Shown piece by piece: positions 24,856-34,175 of a stretch of DNA of 64,000 nt. Source of the stretch: GCA-003244245 sp963823755 (lineage in GTDB: Bacteria > Actinomycetota > Actinomycetes > Mycobacteriales > Pseudonocardiaceae); the NCBI GenBank assembly GCA_963823755.1, contig CAWGMP010000017.1, forward strand, positions 558,001 through 622,000, read 5' to 3'. The position numbers were made by a program, and so were the translations under genes. Each line of letters opens with the position of its first letter. Positions within the stretch are counted from its first letter, which is position 1. The notes beneath the pieces were generated by a model. It was not told the origin of the DNA. It was given only the letters and a program-made list of their open reading frames with translations, and ran no database searches.

Positions 24856-25623
24856 TCAGGTTCTGCCGGAGTATCCGCGGAGGTGAGCGTCGCGGACATC
24901 TTTCGCAACGCTTCCAATATGCAGATCGGCCGCCTGGCGAATCAGGTTACGTTCGATGCGATGCGTTTCTGCCACAACTTCCTGCCAACACTTTGCTATC
25001 CTGAGCGCTTCGGTGTCCCCTTGCGAGTCGTCGAGAAGTATCTGAAGGCGTGCGACCTGATCATTGAGTGCGGTCAACTCTTCTAGAGCTGGAACAAACT
25101 TCGGATTTCCCGCCACAGCCGGAGCCCATTTTGCCACGACGTCCCATTGAAGTCTCTTCATATAGCGCACACCTTGCCACGCGACCGACCTCCATGCTGG
25201 ATCGAGAGCTAGAATATCGATGCGTTCTTCGAAGCTGACTCGTCCGCTTAAAGCAGCCTTATTGGAGTCAAGAACTTGCTGTACTACTGGCATCCATTGG
25301 TCAGCTGGCCACCACGAAGCCACCGGACCGTCGACATAGTGCCCTAATCGCACGCGTACATCGCGCGCTTCATTGGCGATCGCCCGATAGATGACAGCTG
25401 CGACAGGCGACCATCGTTCGGTTTCCCGCTGCTCTAACCAGCCTTCAACGACAATCGCGGCGAAGACGAGAAGGAGGGTACCAGAAACGACTCCCGCCAC
25501 AATCGCGTGGTCCCTCCAGAAGCCACCTAAAATAGGAAGCGGCCAGTCAGTCGCAGTGACACCAACGACGATCGCCAAGGCGAAGAGCACGCGGCGGCGC
25601 AGAAGCAACAGGTAACGGCCCAC
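24856..25623 (-). CDS. hypothetical membrane-anchored protein
   Basis: The 255-residue protein has two N-terminal membrane helices (about 8-30 and 38-58), then a long helical cytoplasmic region with DVRVRLGHYVDGPVASWWPA and PALEELTALNDQVARLQILL, which may form a coiled coil. No enzyme motif is visible. The gene is less GC-rich than its surroundings, suggesting acquisition. It stands alone between the neuB remnant and the dehydrogenase gene. Confidence 0.6.
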   Translation of the reverse strand: MGRYLLLLRRRVLFALAIVVGVTATDWPLPILGGFWRDHAIVAGVVSGTLLLVFAAIVVEGWLEQRETERWSPVAAVIYRAIANEARDVRVRLGHYVDGPVASWWPADQWMPVVQQVLDSNKAALSGRVSFEERIDILALDPAWRSVAWQGVRYMKRLQWDVVAKWAPAVAGNPKFVPALEELTALNDQVARLQILLDDSQGDTEALRIAKCWQEVVAETHRIERNLIRQAADLHIGSVAKDVRDAHLRGYSGRT

Positions 25624-25822
25624 GGTGGGGAACCATAGCCCTAAGGTACGACGGCTGTGAAGGTGGAGCCGAGGGGGTGGCGAGGTTGTTGAGGGGTCGG
25701 AGGGTCAGTTGTTCAACCTACTTCAGGGGGTTGTACGGTTCACTGAATTGAGATGATCTTGACGGCCACCGTCGGCACCTAAATGAACATCCCGTGTCAA
25801 CGGCGCTACGAGGAGTCCGACG

Positions 25823-26797
25823 GTGTTGAGCATGGCGATGGTTGCGGTCAACTTGACTCGGCCGGAGAACGAGCTGGGCGAGATTCCCGCGCTGCTTCAC
25901 GCAGCCGGGTTGGAGCTGCGCTGCGGATCGGGACGGCTGTCCACGCCAGTGGCGGAGGTGATCGAGAGCCTGCAGGGCTGCGCGGCGTCCATCGCCGGCC
26001 AGGAGCTGTACACCGCCGAGGTGTTCGACGCCTGCCCGGAGCTGAGGCTGGTGGTGCGCTTCGGGGTGGGCTTCGACACCGTCGACGTCGGCGCAGCCAC
26101 CGAGCGCGGTGTCCTGGTCGCGACCATTCCGGGCACTACCGACGGAGGCGTCGCTGACCACACGATCGGGTTGATAATCGACTTGGCGCACGGGATCTCG
26201 CGGCACGACCGAGCCATGCGGCGCGGCGGGTGGGAACCGAACCGCGGCGTCGACATGTGGCGGGCGACACTGGGCATCGTGGGGCTCGGTCGCATCGGCC
26301 GGCGGGCGCTTGGCTTCGACATGCGGGTGATCGCCCACGAGCCGTACCCCGTGATGGAGTTCGTGGCAGAACACCGAATAGAGCTGATGCTGCTGGACGA
26401 CGTGCTACGCCAGAGCGACTTCGTGACGCTGCATCTGCCAGCCATGCCCGAGACCGAGCGGATCATCGACGCAGCGAAGCTCACCCTGATGCAACCCACC
26501 GCCTTCCTGATCAACACCGGCCGCGGAAATCTGATCGATGAGGACGCCCTCTACGCAGCGGTCAAATCCGGCGAGATCGCCGGCGCTGGCATCGACACCT
26601 GGACGAGTGAGCCGATGACCGATCCGCGCTGGGCCGAGCTGGACAACGTCGTTCTCACTCCGCATAGCGCAGCGAACACCCACGGCTTGTGGACGGCGAG
26701 CGCGGAGCTGGCAGCGGAGATCGTAGCGAAGGTGATGCACGGTGAGCAGCCGGTGCAGCTGCTCAACCCGCATGTGTGGGAGGACCAACGGCAGTAA
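25823..26797 (+). CDS. D-2-hydroxyacid dehydrogenase family protein
   Basis: The 324-residue protein has the D-isomer 2-hydroxyacid dehydrogenase plan: LRLVVRFGVGFDTVDVGAA, HTIGLIIDL, NAD motif LGIVGLGRIG, FLINTGRGNLIDEDAL with the catalytic Arg region, a Glu segment (SEPMTDPRW) and His in LTPHSAA. The Rossmann loop reads GLGRIGRRALGFDMRV, about four residues shorter than usual (GRAVARRAxxFDMRV), which should distort helix alpha-B. GTG 25823 is 7 bases after AGGAG. It sits among sugar-acid gene remnants and may have belonged to that locus. Confidence 0.8.
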   Translation: MLSMAMVAVNLTRPENELGEIPALLHAAGLELRCGSGRLSTPVAEVIESLQGCAASIAGQELYTAEVFDACPELRLVVRFGVGFDTVDVGAATERGVLVATIPGTTDGGVADHTIGLIIDLAHGISRHDRAMRRGGWEPNRGVDMWRATLGIVGLGRIGRRALGFDMRVIAHEPYPVMEFVAEHRIELMLLDDVLRQSDFVTLHLPAMPETERIIDAAKLTLMQPTAFLINTGRGNLIDEDALYAAVKSGEIAGAGIDTWTSEPMTDPRWAELDNVVLTPHSAANTHGLWTASAELAAEIVAKVMHGEQPVQLLNPHVWEDQRQ

Positions 26798-26804
26798 ACC
26801 AACG

Positions 26805-27560
26805 CTACAGCCGCACTACCAACCGTGCTGGCAGCCGGTTGCAAGTATCCAAGACCCGGTCGGCATGCCGCTCGAAGAGCTTCCAGTCAATCGCGTCGTG
26901 GTCGGCGAGTACGATGACCAGATCTGTTTCGGTGATCTGGGCACCATCCGGATGAAACCGGGGATCTCGTCATCGTTGATGAGCGGGTCGATCGCCCGGA
27001 GATCAACCCTCAGATTGTTGAGTTTCTTGGCGACTGCGATCGCCGAGAATTGCCTGGTGTCCCGCGAGTTCCGTTTGTTAGGCTAGTCCCACGAACAGGA
27101 TCCGACTGCCGTTGACGGACTTGCGCTGCTGATTGAGGTGTGCGACCACGCGGGACACCGACATAGCCGGGCATGTGATCGTTGACATCGTTGGCGATAT
27201 CGTGACGAACCCGAAGGGCTTCGTCACGGCCACGTCGATCACCGACCAGATTTCGAGCCCGAGGCCGTGACAGTACATCGCGAGCTCGTTGACCAAGGCG
27301 ACATTGACATGACGAACCGCCAGACCACGTTTCCCGGGTCGATGCGCTCAGGGCTGTAGCCGACGAAGAAGTGCTCCCCTGCGCGCAGACCCGAACCGGC
27401 CTCAAGCCTGCCTCAAGCCTCGGGATGAAGATCCCCTCGGTAGTTCCGGGATAGCTCGTGGACTCCAGGATGACGCAGCATCCAGAGGTGATGTACGGCA
27501 CGATAATGCCCGCCGCATCCTCGACATAGCTCAGAACGATCGCGACGGCGATCTCCGGCG
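26805..27560 (-). pseudogene. nucleotide-sugar dehydrogenase (WecC/Ugd-type), multiply frameshifted
   Basis: In several frames, in order, one reads SYVEDAAGIIVPYITSGCCV, VILESTSYPGTTEG, then LVNELAMYCHGLGLEIWSVI with TKPFGFV, RVVAHLNQQRKSVNGSRILF, VAKKLNNLRVDLRAIDPLI, and finally ETDLVIVLADHDAIDWKLFE. These span the middle to the C-terminus of UDP-sugar dehydrogenases. The GGHCxxxDP catalytic Cys block is deleted (PFGFV runs on to TISPTMS). The 5' end abuts the NeuC fragment. Two other relics of this family lie at 34.0 and 60.6 kb. Confidence 0.8.
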
Positions 27561-28399
27561 CATACATGCACATTCCCGTCGCCCGCACCCAAGGCGGCGA
27601 GGTGTCCGGATCGATCGACGAGAGCGTCCGGCACGCGATCACCAAGCTGTCCCACATCCACTTCCCGGCGACCGAGCTCAGTGCCCGTCGCATCACCGCG
27701 ATGGGCGAGGACCCGCAGTATGTGTTCAACCTGGGCTGCCCGTCGATCGACCTGGCCGCCCGGGCACGCCCGGGCACCCGCCGCGACACGCTGATCGGGC
27801 ACTGCGGTGCGGGGTCTCCGATCGATCCGGACCGGCCCTTCCTGCTGGTGATGCAACACGGCGTGACGACCGAGTACGGCCACGGTCTCGATCAGATGGC
27901 CACGACGTTGCGCGCGGTCTCGGCGATCGGGATGCAGGCGCTGGTCTTCTGGCCCAACGTGGACGCGGGCAGCGCCGAGGTGGCCACAGGTATCCGGCAG
28001 TTCCGCCAGCAGGGCCTGGCCGACCGCTGCCAGTTCTTCAGTAACCTGCTCCCCGAGGCGTTCGCACAGCTGATGACGCACTGCGCCTGCATGATCGGCA
28101 ACTCCTCAGCGGCGCTACGCGAAGGCGCGTTCCTCGGCACGCCGGCCGTCAGTGTCGGCACCCGCCAGCACAACCGCGAGTGCGGCTCCAACGTCGTGTT
28201 CACCTCGCATGACCCAGTCGAGATCGCCGAGGCGATCCGCACCCAGATCGCGCACGGCCGCTACGAGCGCAGCGACTTGTTCGGTTCCGGCACCGCCGGT
28301 CGCGACATCGCCGACGTGCTGGCAACCGTGCGCCCCCCGGTGCAGAAGCGCCTGCACTACGACCCAGCCGTGCTGCTCGCCGACCACGCCACCGTATAG
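27543..28399 (+). pseudogene. neuC: UDP-GlcNAc 2-epimerase (NeuC-type), N-terminally truncated
   Basis: Open sequence begins abruptly with SGAYMHIPVARTQGGEVSGS and runs to the C-terminus: IDESVRHAITKLSHIHFPAT, SNLLPEAFAQLMTHCACMIG, NSSAALREGAFLGTPAVSVG and CGSNVVFTSHD. About 280 of ~380 residues are present. The N-terminal ~100 residues, with the first substrate-binding loop, are missing because the sequence joins the dehydrogenase relic head to head. The remaining ORF could start at ATG 27566, but the protein would lack half of its first Rossmann domain. Confidence 0.8.
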
Positions 28400-28585
28400 C
28401 CGGTGCTGCAACGGCACCCGCAGCCGAGATGGCGTTGTCAACTTGTTCGGTAGTTCGAGCTGTTGGATGAACCGCCCAGTCTTCTCCGTCTCTCGTCTCC
28501 CGTGAGTTCCCGCCGTGTCACCGTGACCACCTGGCGCACCTGTGCGTGCCGTCGGGGTGATGTCCGATGCCGGGATCGGGTTGAG

Positions 28586-29846
28586 TCAGTTCCATGATGC
28601 GGACGGGTCGGAGGTCTCGGGGCTCTTCCCCACTAGGCGAACCTGAACGCGTCGGTTACGACCATCTTTCATGCTCGGCGGGTATCGCGCCCAAGCGGTA
28701 CCGAAGCCCACCTGCCGAATATTCGCGTCGGGCACGCCCCTACCCACCAGGTATTTCGCGACTGCCTGCGCCCGCCGCTCGGAGGTGCGGCTCGGATCCT
28801 TGTCCATCGCGTCGGCAAACCCCGCCACGCGTACCAGCTTCCCCAGCTCGCGTCCAAGCTTCGCGACAATGGGATCGAGCTGCTTCTCCTGGCTCGCAGT
28901 CAAGGTCACGTCGTTGGGCTTGAACTCGTCGAGAATGACGTCGTAGCGCTCCTCACGGTCGGGCTCGTCGGTCGTTGGAGTCGCGTAAAATCTTTCAACT
29001 GCCGCACCGAATTCGTCGGAGGGTACATCAGTGCAGTCGTTATCCCTCCCGCCCAACAGTAGGCCCCCACCCACGCCCCATTTGAGCGCGCCCAGCGTTT
29101 CGCTCGTCTCTGTCACCACCACCACGGACTCGAACATCTTCATGGTCGTCACGGGGACCGCGGGTGCGTCGTACAAGTACGCGCTGCTGTCCGAGGCGGT
29201 GCTAGGTGCGTTCCGAAAACCTTCCGCGGCCTCTTCCGGCGTCCACGTACTCTTCGTGGGGTCCCAATCGGCCCCGTAGAAGGGTGTGAAATCATCGGTT
29301 TTGGCTCCTCTTTGTCCCACCGTCAGGACGTCCATCCTCGGCTTCTTCGGTGAGGTTGCGTCCACCCTCGTCTGGGCCACTGTCTGCATAAACGTGATAG
29401 TTCTGGGTGAGTAAGAACGTTTGGGCGTGAAAACAATCTGTATCATCGCGGAGGGTACGGGTTTGAATTCCAGATCCGGAGACATTCCTTCGGTGGTGAT
29501 CAGCAGAGACCACTTCATGGTGCCCTTGGCCAGCTCCTTCGAGCCCTGTTTCTGATACAGGACGGGATTGGACTGCCGTGGCATGGTGAATTCGGTCGGC
29601 TCCTCCTTCTGAGGCTGACGCTGCACGGGCGACGCTTCCTCGTCCCCTACATGATCTCGACCGTCAAGGAGCCTTGGTGACGGCTGCGTTACCGGCGGCC
29701 CTTTGCAGCCGGATGATAGCGGCGTAATCGGAGGCGATGACGAGGCCACCCCCGGCAGCGGGGTATCGCATCCCCTCCTTGCGTGCTGGCCGGCGTGTGG
29801 CCCGCAGGTCCTCACCGGGCGGCACATCCCTCTTGAGCTCGTGCAT
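28586..29846 (-). pseudogene. OmpA-domain protein, frameshifted near N-terminus
   Basis: Two frames appear to form one gene. ATG 29846 opens MHELKRDVPPGEDL and reaches ASDYAAIIRLQRAAGNAAVT, a segment common at the start of extracellular-contractile-injection-associated (DUF4157-type) proteins. The sequence then needs a one-base shift near 29670 to continue as QPSPRLLDGRDHVGDEEASP through ~360 more residues. The C-terminus is an OmpA-like peptidoglycan-binding domain (VAGFADAMDKDPSRTSERRA, VGRGVPDANIRQVGFG, GRNRRVQVRL). No signal peptide is seen. The shorter frame alone, from MPRQSNPVLY, could still be expressed. Confidence 0.5.
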
Positions 29847-29849
29847 CGA

Positions 29850-30299
29850 GTACCTCCCCCGGGAGGACAGGGCGGCCGACTTTCACGTCGAAACCTCGAC
29901 TGATGCCGGAGGGCTGGTCCGCCATGCGAGCGCTTCGTGAGTGTCTACCGTAACACCCATGCGGTGCACTCCTCCTGTCCCAGTCAATGGCTGCCCCTTT
30001 GGGCATCAGATGAATCTGCCAGCCGAAGGCGCTGCCTCCCAGCGGCGACAGCGGAAGTGGTGACGGAGCTCGTCGAAAGGCACGACAGAATCTATCTGTC
30101 AGTTCTGGGGTCAAAGGCCGACTCCGGCCATGTGGTGCGTTAGCCGCGGCGGGCAGCGGGAGTAAACGACTAGACCCCGGGCCTACGGCTCCTCGGCCGG
30201 CTTTCTACGGCAGGCCAGGGCCCTGCCCGGCGGGCTGCCGATCGCCCAGCAGCTACGCGGGAATGCCCCGACCGTGTTGCACACGGTGACGGCCCAGCG
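29850..30299. other. no gene recognised
   Basis: The stretch is upstream of the OmpA-domain gene and holds short frames only. I see no family resemblance and no RNA gene. Confidence 0.4.
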
Positions 30300-30457
30300 C
30301 TCCCGAACGTGTCCCCAGCCCCAAACTGGACTGTTGTCCCTGGTCAGCGGCGCGTGGAAAACAATTCAACGACCGGTCGTGCGATGGAGAACGACGTAAG
30401 CCCACCCTGCTGACCGGCGGGAATTCTCTAGCTTGGGGCTTGGGACACGTTCGGGAG
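30300..30457. mobile_element. MITE-like inverted-repeat element (158 bp)
   Basis: The arm CTCCCGAACGTGTCCCCAGC (from 30300) and its partner ending at 30457 are inverted over 28 bases with two differences. The outer GGCCC/GGGCC and inner GGTCAGC segments extend the symmetry. There is no coding sequence inside. It could be a transposon-derived MITE or a large hairpin. Confidence 0.55.
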
Positions 30458-30541
30458 TCCCGGGCCTACAGGCGGCCGTTCCGCGCTCGGAGCCAGTGGA
30501 GCGCCCCGAAGGTCAGCACACCAGGCGGGGGCAAGCGCCGA

Positions 30542-30759
30542 TGCCGCGCGGGGGGCTCCACTTCGTGGAGTGACCTTAGGCGGACCCTACGCAACCGAAC
30601 ACCGACGCTGGCGTCCGGAAAGTTTCTCTCACGTTAAGCTCTCCACGGGCTGATCTTGGGTTGGGAGGGTTTGCTGGTCGGCGGGGGTGTTGCGGCTGTG
30701 GGGTGCTAGGCCCATGGATGCATCCTCAGATGCAGGGTGTCCTTCGAGTCGTAACACTG
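30542..30759 (+). repeat. ~218-bp dispersed direct repeat, copy 1
   Basis: It starts TGCCGCGCGGGGGGCTCCAC and ends CGAGTCGTAACACTG. It matches 50490-50706 in the same orientation at roughly 92% (about 17 differences by eye). It includes a small CTCCACTTC/GTGGAG palindrome near its start and has no convincing reading frame. It may be an IS fragment or a structured RNA/terminator region carried with flanking DNA. Confidence 0.8.
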
Positions 30760-31195
30760 CTTCGCGGCGGTGACCGATCTGGCCCGGTCGGACAGGCCTG
30801 GGCAGCGTTTACTGGCCCGGATTAAGGACCGGCGACCAATATTCCATGGAATCGCACAATGGCAGCGGCCTGTCGAACAATAACGCATCCGGCGTCACCC
30901 AATTGCGCTGGGGATGGGGATAATAACACAGCATGTGTGGTCCGACCGGCGCACCATCCAAACCGGCTACCTCGTGGTGGTCTACACCGGTTACGGCCGA
31001 CCGATCACAGTCTGCGACATCTGCTGCCACGCATTGCGCTGGTAGCGCTTGCAATCGAGATAGCGCCTGAGCCGACATTCCCGGACGTATACGGACAGTA
31101 GTGGTGCTGCTATCGGCGAGTTTGCGAGGTGCTGACAGTGACGACTTACGCTAGTAGACCACCGCGACCGGAATAGGGTGCGGCGGCTGCGCAGG
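30760..31195. other. no gene recognised
   Basis: A minus-strand frame (30809-31078) includes DHHEVAGLDGAPVGPHMLCY, which I cannot assign, and it has no good start. The remainder looks non-coding. Confidence 0.4.
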
Positions 31196-31594
31196 TTAGG
31201 GCAGCTCGTCGATTTCGATGTCTGCCGCCAGCGCCCGCAGCAGCGTGGGGTTGCTGGTCAGCACGCGCATTCCCCGGTTTCGGGCGGTCCACGCCGCGTG
31301 GCCGGCGGCCAAACAGTCAGGTTTGCCAGCCTTGGCCAGCATTGCCGCCACCTGGCGAGCCTCCCCGCGAGCGAGATCAACGACAACCGTGACCGGTAGA
31401 TCAACGAGCGTCTCGAGCACTTCAAGGTCTGCTGGTGTCAGCCGCGCCTGGGCGTCAGCTAGTGCTGCTGTCGGTACCACCAATACGACACTGTGGTCCA
31501 CCGCGTGCCACACCACCGCTGCGGCGTAGGGACGGCCAGCGACGAAGGCGAGGAGGGCGGTGGAGTCGAGAACCACCCCACCGATCGCGCTCAC
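31196..31594 (-). CDS. vapC: PIN-domain toxin (VapC family)
   Basis: The 132-residue protein starts at GTG overlapping the antitoxin stop (GTGA). The PIN active-site acidic residues are visible: VVLDSTALLAF near the start, a middle Glu/Asp in DLEVLETL, and PDCLAAGHAAWTARNRGMRV with Asp and the C-terminal TSNP. By family it is a Mg-dependent RNase held in check by the RHH antitoxin. It is the only toxin-antitoxin module in the window with both genes intact. Confidence 0.88.
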   Translation of the reverse strand: MSAIGGVVLDSTALLAFVAGRPYAAAVVWHAVDHSVVLVVPTAALADAQARLTPADLEVLETLVDLPVTVVVDLARGEARQVAAMLAKAGKPDCLAAGHAAWTARNRGMRVLTSNPTLLRALAADIEIDELP

Positions 31595-31854
31595 GAAGCG
31601 TGGGTCTGTGGGCCGGTTTCCTCCAGCCCGAGCAGGCGACGCGCCCACTCATGGTGCTCTGCGTGCAGGGTGACACCCCGCTCGGCGTAGAGGCGGGTCA
31701 GCCTGTCCAGCGCGGCGTCTTTGTCCAGTTGCGCCCGGACTGCCTTGCTGACATAGGCCGAGATGCTTGCTGCGTCGCCCTCGCCCGCCAGCCGCCGAAG
31801 CTGTTGTGCCTGCTCGACCGGCAATGTTACCGTCACCCGCTCTGTGGTGCGCAT
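31591..31854 (-). CDS. vapB: ribbon-helix-helix antitoxin (VapB family)
   Basis: The 87-residue protein starts RTTERVTVTLPVEQAQQLRR, a strand followed by helix typical of RHH/CopG-like antitoxins. A SISAYVSKAVRAQLDK helix and a C-terminal toxin-binding tail (ERGVTLHAEHHEWARRLLGL) follow. It is coupled to the downstream PIN toxin by GTGA. Only about 40 bases separate its start from the GlnB fragment on the other strand, so its promoter lies in that gap. Confidence 0.85.
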   Translation of the reverse strand: MRTTERVTVTLPVEQAQQLRRLAGEGDAASISAYVSKAVRAQLDKDAALDRLTRLYAERGVTLHAEHHEWARRLLGLEETGPQTHAS

Positions 31855-31892
31855 ACCGAAAGGTTACTCGGCGCATACTGACGCGTCGATAT

Positions 31893-32138
31893 CAGGGGAG
31901 AGTGCACGGAGGCTCAGGTCTGCACACCGAGGTCTACCGGGGCGCGGAGTACACGGTCGGCTTCGTGCCCACAATTCGGGTCGAGGTCGTGGTCGACGAG
32001 GCACGGGTGGACAAGACCATCGACGCGCTGGTCGAGGCGGCTCGGACCGGGAAGATCGGGGACGGGAAGGTCTGGGTCACTCCAGTGGTGACCGTGGTCC
32101 GGGTGCGAACCGGGGAGCGCGGTCTGGACGCCCTGTGA
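31893..32138 (+). pseudogene. glnB: PII signal-transduction protein GlnB/GlnK, N-terminally truncated
   Basis: HTEVYRGAEYTVGFVPTIRV contains the T-loop Tyr region (YRGAEY), and TGKIGDGKVWVTPVVTVVRV with RTGERGLDAL is the diagnostic PII C-terminal signature. The first ~35 residues, including the start, are replaced by the VapBC region. A perfect 20-bp hairpin terminator follows. Confidence 0.88.
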
Positions 32139-32226
32139 CGCAGACCCCCGCCGAGACCTGCCCTACCGCCCGCCCTGTCCGTGCCAACGGCCCCCTCCGA
32201 TGGCCGAACTACGCCGATCTGGACAA

Positions 32227-32272
32227 CCCGTGAGTGGGGATGCGAGTCACAGCTCGCATCCCCACTCACGGG
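32227..32272 (+). terminator. 20-bp perfect stem-loop terminator
   Basis: CCCGTGAGTGGGGATGCGAG (32227-32246) pairs perfectly with 32253-32272 across a TCACAG loop. It lies 88 bases after the GlnB-fragment stop and should isolate the phosphotransferase gene from upstream transcription. Confidence 0.85.
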
Positions 32273-32430
32273 GGCGCTAGCCCACAACTGAACCACCTGC
32301 CGGGATCGAACATGATCGTGTTCGGGTAACGTGGTGGGTATGCGTTGATGCCTGCCCGGTAGCCGGGCACCACCGTCACCTCCTTCGTGGCATGCCACCG
32401 AATCCGGAGTTCACGAAGGAGATAGTTGAC

Positions 32431-33456
32431 ATGAGCACGTCGATCCGCATCGACGTCCCCGACGCCTTGGCCGCGTCCCACAGCAAGAGCGGCGGTGCGT
32501 CCGGCCGCGCCTGGGTCGCCGCGTTGCCCGGCCTGGCGGCGGACTTCCTGGACCGCTGGGCGTTACGGCTGGACGGGCGGGCGGGGCACGGCATGGCGTC
32601 GCTCGTGCTGCCGGTGATCCGCGCGGACGGCGTCCCTGCCGCGCTCAAACTCCAGCCGGTCAGCCAGGACAACGCCGGAGCACCGATCGGTCTGCGGGCA
32701 TGGGACGGCGACGGCGTGGTGCGCCTGCTCGACCACGACCCCGACACCGGCACCATGCTGCTGGAACGGTTGGACGCGGCCCGGCCGCTGTCGTCGATGG
32801 CCGACGACACCGCCGCACTGCAGATCCTCGCCGAGTTGCTGGCGCGCCTGGTCGCGGTGCCCGCACCCAAAGGCCTACGGCAGCTGGCCGACATCGCCGC
32901 CGCCATGCTCGACCAGGTGCCACGCGCCGTGCCGGCACTGCATGACCCGGCCGAGCAACGGCTGGTGTGGACCTGCGCGTTGACCATGGCCGAGTTGACC
33001 GGCGAAGCCGGCAACCGGTTGCTGCATTGGGACCTGCACTACGACAACATCCTCGCCGGGGGGCGGGAACCCTGGCTGGCCATCGACCCCGAACCGCTCG
33101 CCGGGGACCCCGGTTTCGACCTGCTGCCGGCACTGGACAACCGGTGGGACGAGGTGGTGGCGACCGGCGACGTGGCTCGCGCGGTGCTCCGCCGCTTCGA
33201 CCTGCTCACCGAGGTGCTCGGCCTGGACCGGCAACGGGCGACCGGCTGGACGCTGGGCCGCGTGCTGCAAAACGCATTGTGGGACATCGACGACGGCGAG
33301 ACCGCCCTGGCCCCTCCCCAGAGCGCCATCGCCACCGCCCTGCTACATCGTCACGCGCTCACCCGACGATCCAGCCCCACCACCCCGCCAGAACCGATGA
33401 GGTGCCGACCCGGGGCAGCACCGACCGCACCAGCCAACGCGCGCACATGCCGCTGA
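32431..33456 (+). CDS. aminoglycoside phosphotransferase-like kinase (APH(6)/hydroxyurea-kinase type)
   Basis: The 341-residue protein starts at ATG behind GAAGGAGA. It carries a nucleotide-binding region (VLPVIRADGVPAALKLQP), LRAWDGDGVVRLLDHDPDTG, the catalytic Brenner-type motif LLHWDLHYDNILAG, and metal-binding AIDPEPLAGDPGFDLLP. This pattern matches streptomycin 6-phosphotransferases and related small-molecule kinases. A resistance role is plausible but the substrate is unknown. The last ~30 residues (after LLHRHALTRR) are Pro/Thr/Arg-rich and look like an extension caused by a lost stop. Confidence 0.82.
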   Translation: MSTSIRIDVPDALAASHSKSGGASGRAWVAALPGLAADFLDRWALRLDGRAGHGMASLVLPVIRADGVPAALKLQPVSQDNAGAPIGLRAWDGDGVVRLLDHDPDTGTMLLERLDAARPLSSMADDTAALQILAELLARLVAVPAPKGLRQLADIAAAMLDQVPRAVPALHDPAEQRLVWTCALTMAELTGEAGNRLLHWDLHYDNILAGGREPWLAIDPEPLAGDPGFDLLPALDNRWDEVVATGDVARAVLRRFDLLTEVLGLDRQRATGWTLGRVLQNALWDIDDGETALAPPQSAIATALLHRHALTRRSSPTTPPEPMRCRPGAAPTAPANARTCR

Positions 33457-33625
33457 CCATGCGCTCATTCTGATGAGCGTGAACTCGTCTGAGGAGTTTC
33501 ATGCCTGGACGGAATCGCTGGAGGATCCAGTAACTGATGCTGACCCGGCCGTAACGCAGGTCATGTAGCCATGGTCTGATCTGTCCAAGTGCTCGGCCTC
33601 TTGCCTCGCCTATTCACGGGTGCGA

Positions 33626-33985
33626 TCATCGGGGCAGAACAGACCGGACCGAATCCGGTGAGCGGCCCACCACCGCGGTCCCGTCGTCTGCGGTGATGAT
33701 CGGCCGCTGGATCAAAATCGGGTGGGCGGCCAAGGCCTCGATCCACCGGGTACGGTCAGCCTCCTCGCGCGGCCACGTCGCCAGACCCAATTCGACCGCC
33801 ACGGGTTCTCCGACGCGGGCGATGTCCCAGGGCTCCAAGCCAAGGCGCCGCAGTACGTCTTCGATCTCCAGGGCGGTCGGCGGTGCTTGTAGATAATACC
33901 GCAGCGTGTACTGGACGCCTTCGGCGTCTAGCAGAGATAATGCGAAGTGACATTTGGAGCAGTTCGGATTAATCCAAATTTCCAT
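33626..33985 (-). CDS. arsC: ArsC/Spx-family protein
   Basis: The 119-residue thioredoxin-fold protein begins MEIWINPNCSKCHFALSLLD. It contains the ArsC-type Cys (NCSKC), LRYYLQAPPTALEIEDVLRR, and HPILIQRPIITADDGTAVVG (the RP loop of ArsC). Glutaredoxin-linked arsenate reductases have this plan, although YffB-like proteins of unknown function look the same. It is preceded by a nucleotide-sugar-dehydrogenase relic that may have replaced its original promoter. Confidence 0.82.
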   Translation of the reverse strand: MEIWINPNCSKCHFALSLLDAEGVQYTLRYYLQAPPTALEIEDVLRRLGLEPWDIARVGEPVAVELGLATWPREEADRTRWIEALAAHPILIQRPIITADDGTAVVGRSPDSVRSVLPR

Positions 33986-34004
33986 GGTCTTAGTCTTTCG
34001 GTTC

Positions 34005-34175
34005 ACATGCCGCACTGTTATGGCCGCTACCGTCACCGGCAGGACGTCTCGACCTCGACGGCCCCGAATAGCGACCGGCAAGGCCACGTAATCCTGCCCG
34101 ACCACAACGACACGACGTGGTGGAATGTCAGAGATATCGTACACGGCGCTCCCTGACTTGTTGTCACCGCACGCA
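34005..34175 (-). pseudogene. nucleotide-sugar dehydrogenase N-terminal relic
   Basis: PPRRVVVVGQDYVALPVAIR is the N-terminal NAD motif of UDP-sugar dehydrogenases (VVVGxGYVGLPVAxR) with the third glycine altered. Only ~50 residues remain. The DNA is alignable to the relic near 60.7 kb (shared GAATAGCGACCGGCAAG). Confidence 0.65.
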
